This document shows positions 1-11,806 of a stretch of 35,444 nucleotides of DNA, in pieces (the stretch's first letter is position 1; each line of letters starts with the position of its first letter). Below the pieces are notes generated by a model. That model did no database searches. It saw only the letters and a program-made list of their open reading frames with translations, and was not told the origin of the DNA. Source of the DNA: Victivallales bacterium. GTDB lineage: Bacteria > Verrucomicrobiota > Lentisphaeria > Oligosphaerales > Oligosphaeraceae. The DNA lies in NCBI GenBank assembly GCA_017431255.1, contig JAFRLI010000172.1, forward strand, positions 1 to 35,444, written 5' to 3'. Both the position numbers and the translations under genes were made by a program.

Positions 1-60
1 ACGAAAAATCAAAATCTGATTTGTAAATATGAAAATACATGATATATTCATAAAGATAAG

Positions 61-77
61 ACAATTTCTCAAATTGT
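61..77. promoter_or_regulatory. Hyphenated dyad in the AT-rich leader, possible operator
   Basis: The sequence shows a perfect inverted repeat, ACAATTT-CTC-AAATTGT. It sits in an AT-rich stretch about 170 bases before the GH5 gene. A second, weaker dyad (ATGA-TATAT-TCAT) lies just upstream near 40-52. Their position in front of a sugar-hydrolase gene would suit an operator, but the regulator and promoter are not identified. The rest of bases 1-244 holds only AT-rich sequence and one possible 32-codon reading frame. Confidence 0.25.
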
Positions 78-106
78 TTCTCAATAAATTCAAATGGAGA
101 AAAATC

Positions 107-205
107 ATGAATCTCGAAAATGGGGAGAGTTGCCTGGGAGTTTTTTCTGCTGAGAAAAAGTGTGGTTGTCTTTTGCGAAAGAGGGAAACTGGCATTATTT
201 TATAG
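107..205 (+). CDS. Possible 32-residue small ORF or leader peptide
   Basis: An ATG at 107 follows a good ribosome-binding site (GGAG at 96-99, 7 bases away) and opens 32 codons ending in TAG at 203-205. The peptide has three cysteines (SC near the start, then CGC) and a basic end. It has no recognisable family, signal peptide or membrane segment. It could be a translated leader for the GH5 gene 40 bases downstream, a remnant of a longer gene, or chance. The only support is the ribosome-binding site and position. Confidence 0.2.
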   Translation: MNLENGESCLGVFSAEKKCGCLLRKRETGIIL

Positions 206-244
206 AGAGGATTTTTGATTATAGCGACAGGAGACGAGTGTCCT

Positions 245-1366
245 ATGCATGCGTTTGGTGAGTTTCACAAAGGGATGGGAATCGGGGGGTGGTTGACGAA
301 TTACAAGCGATTCCATGTCTTGCCGCAGGAACAACGTATGTTGTTGACGGTCGGGGATATGGAACATTTCCAGGAATACATCACCCGTCGTGACGTCCAG
401 AATATCGCCGGAATGGGGCTGGACCACATCCGCCTAGGCTTCGACCAGATTGTGCTTCAGGATCGTGCGACGGGGCGGTTCCGTCAGGAGATCTGGGATT
501 TGCTGGACAATTTCTGCGAATGGTGTCGGGAAGCGGGGCTGTCGGTGGTGCTCAATCTGCACAAGGCAGTCGGCAACTACTGTGATATCCAAGAGGATGT
601 CATTTTGTTTGAAGACGCAGGGCTGCAGGACGGTTTTGTAGCGTTCTGGGAGGAGATGGAACGTCATTTTGAGGGGCGTGATGGACTTGTTTTCGAGCTT
701 CTCAATGAAATCAAGCACATAGAGCCCGAACGTGCCAATGCGCTGTTGCTTCGGACCGTGAAGGCCATCCGCGTTCGCAACCCAAAACGACGTATCATTC
801 TAGGAGGCATCGACTGGAACTCTGCGGAGGGAATGACCTATCTCCCCATCCTAGATGACCGCGTCGGCTACACGTGGCATTCCTATGCACCCTCCTGTTT
901 CACGCATCAGCGCGGTGTCTTGCAGGCACCGCATCTGTTTTACAACCGCAAGATGCCTTGGCCGGGTGACATCGAGCGATATCGTGACTTTGAGCGCGTC
1001 GTGAACGGAAAGCAGTCCTCCTACGAGAAGTACGAACGGATGGATATCCAGTATCTACGCGACTGTTATGCCCCCGCATTCCAGTTCACGGCAGAACATC
1101 CTGACGCATTCGTCTGGCTCGGCGAGTTTGGTACCATCCGCCACGCCGACATCCAGTGGCGCGAAAACTACATGCGCGATGTCATCTCCCTCTGCCTCGA
1201 ACACAATATGCCCTATTGCGTCTGGAACTATCTCTCCACTCCCAATGACGGCAATCGTTTCTCCCTTGTAGACGACGATTCCCGCCATATTCTCTCCCAA
1301 AACCTTCTCCGAATCATTCAAGGCAATCTTTCTCCCCAAAAAATCACCCAAAAATCTACCCAATAA
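245..1366 (+). CDS. Glycoside hydrolase family 5-type (cellulase-like) enzyme
   Basis: A protein of 373 residues resembling the GH5 (beta/alpha)8 glycosidases, which hydrolyse beta-linked glucans or mannans with retention. The acid/base Glu is seen in FELLNEIKH (about residue 155) and the nucleophile Glu in WLGEFGT (about 294). The motif YTWHSYAPSCFTHQRG matches the conserved His/Tyr strand of GH5. The common Pro after the acid/base Glu is Ile here. There is no signal peptide, so the enzyme is probably cytoplasmic and acts on imported oligosaccharides. ATG 245 is preferred over an upstream TTG at 215 because AGGAGA lies at 229-234. The gene stands alone, followed by a palindromic element. Exact substrate cannot be told from sequence. 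Confidence 0.85.
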   Translation: MHAFGEFHKGMGIGGWLTNYKRFHVLPQEQRMLLTVGDMEHFQEYITRRDVQNIAGMGLDHIRLGFDQIVLQDRATGRFRQEIWDLLDNFCEWCREAGLSVVLNLHKAVGNYCDIQEDVILFEDAGLQDGFVAFWEEMERHFEGRDGLVFELLNEIKHIEPERANALLLRTVKAIRVRNPKRRIILGGIDWNSAEGMTYLPILDDRVGYTWHSYAPSCFTHQRGVLQAPHLFYNRKMPWPGDIERYRDFERVVNGKQSSYEKYERMDIQYLRDCYAPAFQFTAEHPDAFVWLGEFGTIRHADIQWRENYMRDVISLCLEHNMPYCVWNYLSTPNDGNRFSLVDDDSRHILSQNLLRIIQGNLSPQKITQKSTQ

Positions 1367-1393
1367 TTCACGCTTTCCAAGCGTTTAAGAATG

Positions 1394-1475
1394 ATAGAGG
1401 TCATTGCAAAACGACCGCTCAACCGCCTTCACCGTGAAGGCGGTTGAGATGAGAGTTTTGCAAATGCCTCTATAG
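1394..1475. repeat. REP/MITE-like palindromic element, copy 1
   Basis: A nested palindrome fills the gap after the GH5 gene. The outer arms are ATAGAGGTCATTGCAAAAC and GTTTTGCAAATGCCTCTAT, and the inner stem is CTCAACCGCCTTCA/TGAAGGCGGTTGAG around a short loop. The left half matches a second copy at 30997-31021 at 22 of 25 bases. The right end shares AGAGTTTTGCAA with it. That identity shows a dispersed element rather than a one-off terminator. It could still end transcription of the upstream gene as RNA. No transposase lies nearby. Confidence 0.75.
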
Positions 1476-1506
1476 ATTGAACACCCATCATCCAAGGATT
1501 CATAAT

Positions 1507-3504
1507 ATGACAGAAAGCGACGTTCAAGCAAATGCAGTGGCTCCCGCTGCTTCTCCCAAACAGAATGAAGACAAACCGTGTGCATTGTGCAAATTGCTCG
1601 GCGGCTGCGGCAAAGGCGAGGAGCGCAGCAACGTACCTGTTCCCGCCTGGCTGACCTGGCTCTGCGCAGGTGCACTTCTGCTGATGCTGAACCAGATCAA
1701 ACTTCCCGTGGCGGGAGGCAAACTCGCATTGGCAGATTTGGCGTTTCTGGCGGGCTTTGTTCCTGTATTCCTGTTCTGCCTTATGAAAAAGCGCGGACTG
1801 TTCTATCCGGTATTCGGCGTGGTGGTCCTGTTTGCGATGGGAGTGGCGAACCTGTGCGCTGCGTCGGGGCTTTCGGGTGCCGTGGAGGTTGCGCAGTTGA
1901 TTCAAATGCTCTTCTGCGGGACGATGATGATTTCGTTCCTGGTGGAAAATGCGCCGCGCCAGGCGGTCTGGACGGTTCTGGCGGCCATCGGGTTGAATGT
2001 CCTGGTTGCGTGGGTCCAGTGGGGAAGCGTCGGTTTCGGGGCGCAATTGGCTCCTGCGGACGTGCTGGCGGTCAAGTGTGGATTTGGCGGCGGCTCGTAT
2101 TCCGGTCTGTTCCGTAGCCGTATGGCACTGGGATTCTTTCTGGCGTGTGCTCTGGCGTGGGTGCTGCCGTCTGTGTACGGGAAGAAGGCGACGATGCTAC
2201 GGTACGTGCTGGGGATGCTGCTGACCATCGTGGTCCTGCTTTCCATCGCTCATGGCGAAATGCTGTTCCTGGCGACGATTGCCGCGCTAGGTGCAGGATT
2301 CTTGCATAGCCGCCGCGCTGGCATTGCCACAAGCCTCGGCGTCTTCATCGTCATTCTGGCGCTCGCAGGGGTATTCCGCGGTTCCCACACGGACGGTCTT
2401 CTGCAGACCATGAGCCCCCTCAAACAGGGGGAATACGCTGGCGAACTCCGAACCAATCACTTGGATTTCTTCGCGGCTATGCGAATGGCGATGCGGCAAC
2501 CCTGGCATGGCATCGGTTCGGGACGATATCAGTCCTGCATCGGACGCTGCTACAGCGGACCCGGCTACGATGAACTTCCCAATCCCAGTTGGAACGACAT
2601 CGAGACCGACACCCAGGCCGGATGGGGGATTCTGACATCGACTCAGGGGCTTCCCGTGGCGGCATTGTTCTTTGTGTTGTTGCTGTCTGTGGCCGCTCTG
2701 GGATTCCGTCAATACGCCCGCTCCAACGGTGAGGAGACGACAGCACTTGGCGGGGCATTGCTTTTGTTGGTTGTCTTGGCAGGGATGTTTGTGACAGATC
2801 CGCTCATGCGCGGAACTGGCTGGCTCCTTGCGCTCGGTTTTGGTTCGGCGGTTTTGCCTGGCTTGCGGGAAAAACTGCAATGCGGTTGGCGGTTGTCTCC
2901 CGGTCTGGTCCTGTTTGCGGGCGTCCTGATGGCACTTCCGCTGGCGGCAGGTGCCGTCCGCAAAAAGGTAGCCGATCCGTTGGCGGGGGCACCCGTCCCC
3001 GTTCAGACGCGCACGCCTGGCGAAACGGAAACCACCTCGGGTGAGGACGTCTTCCTGGTTGTGGACGCTTCCCAGGCCAAGAACATCACGAAGCCCGTTG
3101 AAAAAGGCACGGATTCGCAGGCTGCCAAGAATGCCGTCCTCAAGATTCCCGATGGCAAAGGCGTCCCGCCAGATGACAAGGAACCTGCGATGCAGTACGG
3201 CGGTGCCGAGTTCGAGGTCGAACTCAAGACTGCGGCCACGGTCAAAATCTGGCTTCGCGTCTGGTGGGATGGCTCCTGCGGGAACACCCTCAACATTCAG
3301 GTGGACGACGAGGAGCGCTCCGCTACGGTCGGAAACGACGGCACCTACCGCGTCTGGCACTGGATGGAAGCTCCGCGAGTCTACAAACTTGAGGCTGGCA
3401 AACACAAGATTTGCCTGCTCAACCGCGAAGACGGCATTATGTTCGACCAGATGCTCATCACGGGCGATCCCCAGTATGTCCCGCAGGGAATCGAGGAGGA
3501 GTAA
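1507..3504 (+). CDS. O-antigen ligase/polymerase-like membrane protein with C-terminal beta-sandwich domain
   Basis: A 665-residue protein with about eleven hydrophobic segments between roughly residues 50 and 490. The motif HGIGSGRY in a large loop is typical of the O-antigen ligase (Wzy_C/WaaL-like) family, which transfers or polymerises lipid-linked glycans at the periplasmic face. The last 160 residues, after a Pro/Thr-rich linker, are soluble and look like a carbohydrate-binding-type beta-sandwich (AEFEVELK, VKIWLRVWWDG, GIMFDQMLIT). The cytoplasmic N-terminus has CALCKLLGGC, a small Cys cluster of unknown role. ATG 1507 is chosen over TTG 1477 because AAGGA lies 8 bases before it. It is followed 3 bases later by the LolA-like gene, suggesting one operon. 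Ligase, polymerase and exosortase-linked roles cannot be separated. Confidence 0.65.
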   Translation: MTESDVQANAVAPAASPKQNEDKPCALCKLLGGCGKGEERSNVPVPAWLTWLCAGALLLMLNQIKLPVAGGKLALADLAFLAGFVPVFLFCLMKKRGLFYPVFGVVVLFAMGVANLCAASGLSGAVEVAQLIQMLFCGTMMISFLVENAPRQAVWTVLAAIGLNVLVAWVQWGSVGFGAQLAPADVLAVKCGFGGGSYSGLFRSRMALGFFLACALAWVLPSVYGKKATMLRYVLGMLLTIVVLLSIAHGEMLFLATIAALGAGFLHSRRAGIATSLGVFIVILALAGVFRGSHTDGLLQTMSPLKQGEYAGELRTNHLDFFAAMRMAMRQPWHGIGSGRYQSCIGRCYSGPGYDELPNPSWNDIETDTQAGWGILTSTQGLPVAALFFVLLLSVAALGFRQYARSNGEETTALGGALLLLVVLAGMFVTDPLMRGTGWLLALGFGSAVLPGLREKLQCGWRLSPGLVLFAGVLMALPLAAGAVRKKVADPLAGAPVPVQTRTPGETETTSGEDVFLVVDASQAKNITKPVEKGTDSQAAKNAVLKIPDGKGVPPDDKEPAMQYGGAEFEVELKTAATVKIWLRVWWDGSCGNTLNIQVDDEERSATVGNDGTYRVWHWMEAPRVYKLEAGKHKICLLNREDGIMFDQMLITGDPQYVPQGIEEE

Positions 3505-3507
3505 CTG

Positions 3508-4230
3508 ATGCAAAAACTGCTTTGGATTCTTCTTTGCACCGCATTTGTTGCCGCACCGCTGGCTTCTGCCGCCGACGCTGAAAAAACTACTGATGAGCAG
3601 GAACTTGCCGTCCTCTCCCCGCAGGAGTTTCTGACGGAAATCCGCAAGCCCCTGCGCGTGGATGCCTGGGGCGAGTTCACGGGACGAATCACCCACAAGG
3701 GCGCCAAGGGCAACAAAAAAGGGGCCTTGCGCGTTCGCATGACCTTTGACCCCGAATCCATGCATACGCAGGTGGTTCTCAACGATGTCAATGTCTACGC
3801 CATCGAACAGATTCACAAGCAGGGACAGAATGTCACCGCCACCATTGAACGCCCGGAAAAGGAGGTCGCGCCAGGCTTGTTCGATTTCGGCGTGCAACCC
3901 GACGACCTGACGTTCTCCTTCATCTACTGGGACTTTCTGGAAGAACTTCCGCGACAGTCCAGCCGTCTTCGTGAATGCCGTGTGATGAGGTTGGCGTCTC
4001 CCAATGGGACGGATACCGTCTGCGTTTGGTTCAATGCAAAGCATGGGTTTCCGATGGAGGCCTGGTGGTACGCAAAGGACCAGCAGAAGCCCTGGCGAAA
4101 ACTGGAACTCAAAGGTGCCAAGCGTTTTGAAAACGGCCTTTGGTTCGTCAAAGAGATGCGCCTGGAGGGGCTGGATTGGAAAACCCAGGTCTATTTCGAC
4201 CACGTGGCGCTCAATCCTGTCGGGAAATAG
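3508..4230 (+). CDS. Exported LolA-like (outer-membrane lipoprotein-sorting type) protein
   Basis: A 240-residue protein with a Sec signal peptide (MQKLLWILLCTAFVAAPLASA, cleavage near residue 21). The body has features of the LolA/LolB-like half-barrel proteins: a run of strands with DFGVQPDDLTFSFIYWDFL, then a His/Trp-rich hairpin (FNAKHGFPMEAWWYAKD) and KELRLEG-like strands. Family members bind lipid or lipoprotein in the periplasm. The ribosome-binding site GAGGAG lies inside the last codons of the upstream ligase-like gene, so the two are translated together, and the protein may help move the glycan or lipid product. The family call is from overall pattern only. Confidence 0.6.
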   Translation: MQKLLWILLCTAFVAAPLASAADAEKTTDEQELAVLSPQEFLTEIRKPLRVDAWGEFTGRITHKGAKGNKKGALRVRMTFDPESMHTQVVLNDVNVYAIEQIHKQGQNVTATIERPEKEVAPGLFDFGVQPDDLTFSFIYWDFLEELPRQSSRLRECRVMRLASPNGTDTVCVWFNAKHGFPMEAWWYAKDQQKPWRKLELKGAKRFENGLWFVKEMRLEGLDWKTQVYFDHVALNPVGK

Positions 4231-4378
4231 GCTGGAGAGGCGATACTGGTAGGGGCTCTGTCCATTGCCTCCCTCAAAGAAGCATTGTCTTCGTCAGTCG
4301 AACGCTTGATTTTGGGGAAAAGGGAGAACGTTGTTTGGAGTTGCAGTTGGTGTGTTAGAGAAGCGAAGGCAGTCCAAC

Positions 4379-5233
4379 ATGAAGACGTATCGGGCGGAGA
4401 CGTATTTTCAGGATGGGATGGAGTTTTCCATTCGGCACGCGATCAATCTGGCGAAGGACTTTCCGGCGACGTCGCGTCACAAGCGCGAGTTTTGGAAGAT
4501 CACGTATATTGTGCACGGGAGCGGTCGTGCAGTCATCAATAACGGTCGTTATGCGGTGCAGGACGGTTCGATTCTGCTGGTGCATCCCGATGCCGAAACG
4601 ACCTGGGACATGGACTCGGAGGCATACGATGTGTACAATCTGCTATTTTCGAGCCGATTCATTGAAACCGAACTGAAGTCCTTGCGGGATTCGCATGAGT
4701 TCTTCACGATCTTCTCGCGGGAGTTCAGCCAGGACCAGGATCCTTCCATCTATGTGCAGACTGCCACGCCTTCCATTCGACGACGTGTCATGGAAATCTT
4801 TGACGAGTACAACATCCGTCCTCTCAACTACAAGGCGTACATCAAATCGTCCCTGGTGTTGCTGCTCATCCAGATGCTCCGCGAGAGTGGTCGAACGTTC
4901 CGAACCAACCACCATCTGCTCCCCGAATACATCATGCAGTATATGCAGAAGAACCTCTGCGCAACAACCTCCACCACTACGTTCGCCAGCAACTTTGGCA
5001 TCACCCCGAACCACCTCTGCCTTCTCTTTAAAAACGCCACAGGAAAAACCATCTCCCAGGCGCGCATCGAGACGCGGCTGGAGGCCGCAGCCGAACGTCT
5101 GCGCAACTGCAATGACGGCATTCTGGATATCTGCTTCTCCTGCGGATTCAAGGACGTCTCTTATTTCTATCGCGCCTTCCACGCAAGATACCAACTTACT
5201 CCCAAACAGTATCGCGCAAAATATCACACCTGA
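4379..5233 (+). CDS. AraC-family transcriptional regulator
   Basis: A 284-residue regulator with an N-terminal cupin-like sensing domain (FWKITYIVHGSGRAVING-type strands, LVHPDAETTW) and a C-terminal AraC double helix-turn-helix. The second helix-turn-helix is clear: DICFSCGFKDVSYFYRAFH followed by TPKQYR. ATG 4379 is chosen over TTG 4331 because GAAGG stands 9 bases before it. The cupin domain suggests a sugar or sugar-derivative effector. Its 3' end overlaps the convergent MFS gene by 10 bases, so the two may interfere at the RNA level. It plausibly controls the adjacent beta-galactosidase operon or the GH5 gene; that link is inference. The 148 bases upstream show no clear promoter or hairpin. 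Confidence 0.88.
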   Translation: MKTYRAETYFQDGMEFSIRHAINLAKDFPATSRHKREFWKITYIVHGSGRAVINNGRYAVQDGSILLVHPDAETTWDMDSEAYDVYNLLFSSRFIETELKSLRDSHEFFTIFSREFSQDQDPSIYVQTATPSIRRRVMEIFDEYNIRPLNYKAYIKSSLVLLLIQMLRESGRTFRTNHHLLPEYIMQYMQKNLCATTSTTTFASNFGITPNHLCLLFKNATGKTISQARIETRLEAAAERLRNCNDGILDICFSCGFKDVSYFYRAFHARYQLTPKQYRAKYHT

Positions 5234-6426
5234 GGCCTTTGCGTTCCTTTGCCGCGGTGAATGGCGAGTCCCAGCGCGAGCGCAAGACCGATGGCGGCGA
5301 TAGTGGCGCTGGTAAGGTACATCGGGGTGTAGCCGTGGCGTTGCAGGATGATGCCGCAGATGGCGCTGCCGAGGAGACCGCCGAGACCGACGGTGACGGC
5401 GGAGTAGATGGTCTGCGCGGAACCCTGGTTGGAGGCGGGGAAGAGTTCTCCGATGTAGGTCACCGTCGCAATGTGGAATGCACCGAAGGTGAGCGCATGG
5501 AGGGGTTGCAGAAGGATGACAATGACAAGGGAGTTGCTCAGCGCAAAGCCCGCGAGGCGCAGGACGGTTCCCACAAGCGCCGCCACGAAGAGCCACTTTA
5601 CCCCGATTTTGGCGATGAGGAACTTGCTCCAGAATATGACGGGAAACTCACAAAGGGACCCCAGCAACCAAATGTAACTGAGCGAGTGGTAGTGGCAGAC
5701 TTCTTCCAGATAGCGTGAGAAGAAACTGTAGTAACTCATCATGGCGAAGCGTCCCAGGAATGCCGCGAGAACGAAAAGGAGAAATGCCGGTCGAGCGAGG
5801 GTTTTCCAGGGGAAGGAGGCGGTTTGTTTGGTGGAAGAGGTTTGTTTGGGGAGTGGCGGCACTGCCAGGAGGGAGAGGCTTTGGCAGAGGAAGGTGCCGG
5901 AGAGGACAGCGAGGATGACGCGTCCCGTCGTGTCGTGGCTGATGTGGAAGACGCTCTCGAACACGACTAGGAGTGTGACAAAGCAGATGGTGCCGCCGAT
6001 GCGGCAGTGACCATAGTCTGCGCCACAGAGGCGAAAATGGCTGAAAGTGAGTCCGTCTGTGAGGGGAATGCCTGGTTTGAAGCAGAATCCGAATGCGAGA
6101 ATGATCAGCAGTCCCATGGAGGTGGACATGCCCGGGCGCAGAAGGTACAGCGATGGGATGGAGAGCAGGACGGTGGTGAGCAGAATGGCGCGTGGCGCGT
6201 GCAGGCGGTCGCTCAGCAGCCCCCAGACGGGAGGTGCTACCACCGCCATGAGTTCGATTGCTCCCAGAAGGTATCCGATTTGCTCATGCTGGTATCCGTA
6301 GAGGTGCAGCAACTGCTGCAGGAAGGGCGTGACAACGCTGTACGGTGCAAAAAGCGCCAAATAGACCAGCAAAAACCGACGCTCCATCTGGCGTGCGGTT
6401 AGGGTAGTGGAGGGGAGGGCGGTCAT
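5224..6426 (-). CDS. MFS transporter, sugar/nucleoside:H+ symporter type
   Basis: A 400-residue polytopic protein with about twelve membrane segments. The loop between helices 2 and 3 reads GLLSDRLHAPRAILL, a form of the MFS motif GxLaDRxGrr, and the half-way loop is hydrophilic (PPLPKQTSSTKQTASF). The overall shape resembles the LacY/HcaT/nucleoside symporter branch (MFS_1_like), which imports small sugars or aromatics with protons. It is the last gene of a minus-strand operon, 15 bases after the glycosyltransferase, downstream of beta-galactosidase. It therefore probably imports the galactoside that the enzyme splits. Substrate is inferred from context. A second Met at codon 14 is an alternative start. 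Confidence 0.82.
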   Translation of the reverse strand: MTALPSTTLTARQMERRFLLVYLALFAPYSVVTPFLQQLLHLYGYQHEQIGYLLGAIELMAVVAPPVWGLLSDRLHAPRAILLTTVLLSIPSLYLLRPGMSTSMGLLIILAFGFCFKPGIPLTDGLTFSHFRLCGADYGHCRIGGTICFVTLLVVFESVFHISHDTTGRVILAVLSGTFLCQSLSLLAVPPLPKQTSSTKQTASFPWKTLARPAFLLFVLAAFLGRFAMMSYYSFFSRYLEEVCHYHSLSYIWLLGSLCEFPVIFWSKFLIAKIGVKWLFVAALVGTVLRLAGFALSNSLVIVILLQPLHALTFGAFHIATVTYIGELFPASNQGSAQTIYSAVTVGLGGLLGSAICGIILQRHGYTPMYLTSATIAAIGLALALGLAIHRGKGTQRPQV

Positions 6427-6441
6427 AGGGGACCCGGCGTA

Positions 6442-7600
6442 TCAGAGGTTGCTTTCCATCAGGCGGCGTACGCCTTTGAGGAAATGCGCCTCGGAAAAAT
6501 GGGGAGCGACCAGACTGTGCCCAACTTGGCCCATACGTTCCCGAAGGGTGGCGTTGTTCAATAGAAGTTCGACCTTGCGCGTCATCTCACGGAGGTCTCC
6601 TGGCGTGACGAGGAACCCGTTCTCATCGTCCAAAACCGATTCTGTGACACCTCCCAACTCGAAGGTGACGACGGGCACCCCGTGGATGGCACATTCGGCA
6701 AGCACCAGCCCAAATGGCTCTTGCCAGCGCAATGGATACAGGAAAAGGTCCGCGTCCTTGTAGAACGGCATTGGATCCGATTGCCAACCCAGGAACTCGA
6801 CACGGTCCGACAGACCGAGTTTCTGGCAGAGTGTCTCCAGCGCTGGACGTTCTTCGCCGTCACCGACAATGCGCGCGTGGAAGGGGGAACGCAGTTTTGC
6901 GAGAACCTTCAGAAACTGGTCGCAACCCTTGCTGTGGATGAGTTGGCTGACGAAAAGAATTTCGGGGACTTCGCGGTTGGGGCGTGGGGAATAGGTGTCG
7001 GGACGTGGGAGGAATGGCGGGATGACGTGGACGCGTTCGGGTCCGAAATCGTTGAGGAGAAGATTGTCCCGCATGTAGGCGGAGAGGGCGACGACCTTGG
7101 GGAACCTCCGCAGGAGGTCGAGGCGGTCGGCGAAAGCGGAGACTTTGTCATCGAGTTCGGCGCGGAATCCGCCTCGCCATTGTTGCGGGTCCCTTGTCAT
7201 GCCGCAGCAGAGACAGGAGAAGTAGTGGTACTTTCGGAAGCAGTTTTGGTGGTTGAACGGGAAGTACTTGCATCCACGGGGGGCAGTAGTATTCGTGGTC
7301 GTGCATCCAGACTGCGGCATTCTCGCCGTATTTTTGGAGGAAGCGTCGCAGGAAAGTCTGGTCCATCACCTTCTGGATGCAGGCCAGCGAGAAGGGGCCG
7401 TCCGGGAGTTCGCCAGGTTCGCAGACATGGTCAAACGCCGTCAAGAAGGTCTCTTTGTCGCGACCGTCTTCGCGGAAACTGCCCCAGACTTCTGCCCCAT
7501 GGTGGCGGAGGAGGTTCGCCATATCGTAGATATGACGTTCCACACCGCCAGTGATGCCGGCAGTCTGGGAAACCATCAAGATGCGTTTGCCTTGGAACAT
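6442..7600 (-). pseudogene. GT4-family glycosyltransferase interrupted by a frameshift
   Basis: Two overlapping reading frames together make one GT-B glycosyltransferase of about 385 residues. The N-terminal frame (ATG at 7600) has ILMVSQTAGITGGVERH, the typical donor-domain glycine loop. It runs to MHDHEYYCP, after which the other frame continues with RGCKYFPFNHQNC, a well-known continuation in this family. The C-terminal frame holds GDGEERPALE and EPFGLVLAE, the E-x7-E nucleotide-sugar motif. The break maps to a run of six C on the coding strand (7278-7283); five C would restore the frame. Causes could be a sequencing error, a recent mutation, or slippage-based switching. It lies 39 bases after the beta-galactosidase stop with no clear ribosome-binding site, in the same operon. 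Confidence 0.8.
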
Positions 7601-7639
7601 TTTGGAAACCAAAGGGAACGCCCGGAGCGAGCGGTCTGC

Positions 7640-10915
<3,276 letters not shown>

Positions 10916-11806
10916 CTACATCCAGCGCCACTCGCTCTGGAGTTCGATCCCGTGCAGAGCCAGGACGCGGCGTTGCATTTCGAGGAAGAGGGCGCGGCAA
11001 TCGGAGGCGGTGGCGGGGGCATCGTCGAGTTTGACAATCCAATTGGCGTGTTGTTGACTCACTTGCAGGTTGCCGCGTTGGAGTCCCTTGCATCCTGCGA
11101 GTTCTAGAAGTTTGCCGGCAGGGGCTTCTGGGGGATTTCGGAAGACGCTTCCGGCGGAGTGTCCCCGTGGCGTGGAGGTTGCGCGGCGATGGAGTTCCTC
11201 CTGGAGAAGTGCTGCTTCGGACGTGCCGTCGACTGGGTCGAGTTGAATGCGGAGGGAGGTGATGACGAAGTTATCGGGCAGGTGGCAGGTGCGGTAGGCA
11301 AAGTCGTCGGGAGTGGGGTGCCATTCGAAGGGTTCGCCGTTGCGGAATCCCTGCACCGAAAGAACGCGGCTGCCGATTTCCTGTCCAAGCGCACCGGCAT
11401 TCATGGCGAGCATGCCGCCGAGTTGCCCGGGAATCCCCACTAGGCGCGACAGACCGCCACGATTGGCGTGCGCGGCTTCGCGAAGAAAACGTGCGATTGG
11501 CACCGCAGCACCGGTCTCTCCCGTCGCAATGTCGATTTGGTCGCAAGCATCCCGCAATTGCAGGACAACGCCAGAAAAGTCCTCATCGCTTCCCACGACA
11601 TTGGTTCCATTTCCCATCGGAAAACATCGCAGTCCCTCTTCATGCAGTATGTGCAGGGTTTGCTTCAGGCTTTCACAATCCTGCGGGGCAAACTCCCAGA
11701 ACGCGCCCAGACCGACACCGAGACTGGTCGCCTTCCACCAGTGCCGTAGGCGCAGCCGTCCGTTGTGACACCAGCGCTCCAGATTTTCTCCATTCGGGAG
11801 GGTCAT
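10916..11806 (-). CDS. murB: UDP-N-acetylenolpyruvoylglucosamine reductase
   Basis: A 296-residue FAD enzyme that reduces the enolpyruvyl group made by MurA to give UDP-MurNAc in cytoplasmic peptidoglycan synthesis. The FAD-binding region shows MGNGTNVVGSDEDF, and LVGIPGQLGGMLAMNAGA is the family signature. The catalytic Ser lies in SAGSVFRNP (about residue 220), and a C-terminal Glu is in HGIELQSEW. The length and the GSVFRNP form indicate the shorter, type II class rather than the E. coli type. ATG 11806 overlaps the murA stop as ATGA, which gives the start and implies translational coupling; an upstream in-frame extension inside murA is rejected. Its 3' end faces the beta-galactosidase promoter region. 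Confidence 0.93.
   Translation of the reverse strand: MTLPNGENLERWCHNGRLRLRHWWKATSLGVGLGAFWEFAPQDCESLKQTLHILHEEGLRCFPMGNGTNVVGSDEDFSGVVLQLRDACDQIDIATGETGAAVPIARFLREAAHANRGGLSRLVGIPGQLGGMLAMNAGALGQEIGSRVLSVQGFRNGEPFEWHPTPDDFAYRTCHLPDNFVITSLRIQLDPVDGTSEAALLQEELHRRATSTPRGHSAGSVFRNPPEAPAGKLLELAGCKGLQRGNLQVSQQHANWIVKLDDAPATASDCRALFLEMQRRVLALHGIELQSEWRWM

Noticed and set aside
1394-1475. Plain intrinsic terminator after the GH5 gene
   Set aside because: No T-tract follows the stem and a near copy exists at 30991, so a dispersed element is the better description.
2287-4203. Minus-strand open frame (638 codons) opposite the ligase-like and LolA-like genes
   Set aside because: Shadow of two genes with signal peptide and membrane helices; its translation has no recognisable features.
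7278-7283. Programmed ribosomal frameshifting in the glycosyltransferase
   Set aside because: A six-C run alone lacks a stimulatory hairpin or upstream ribosome-binding site that I can see. Mutation, slippage during replication or sequence error are simpler.
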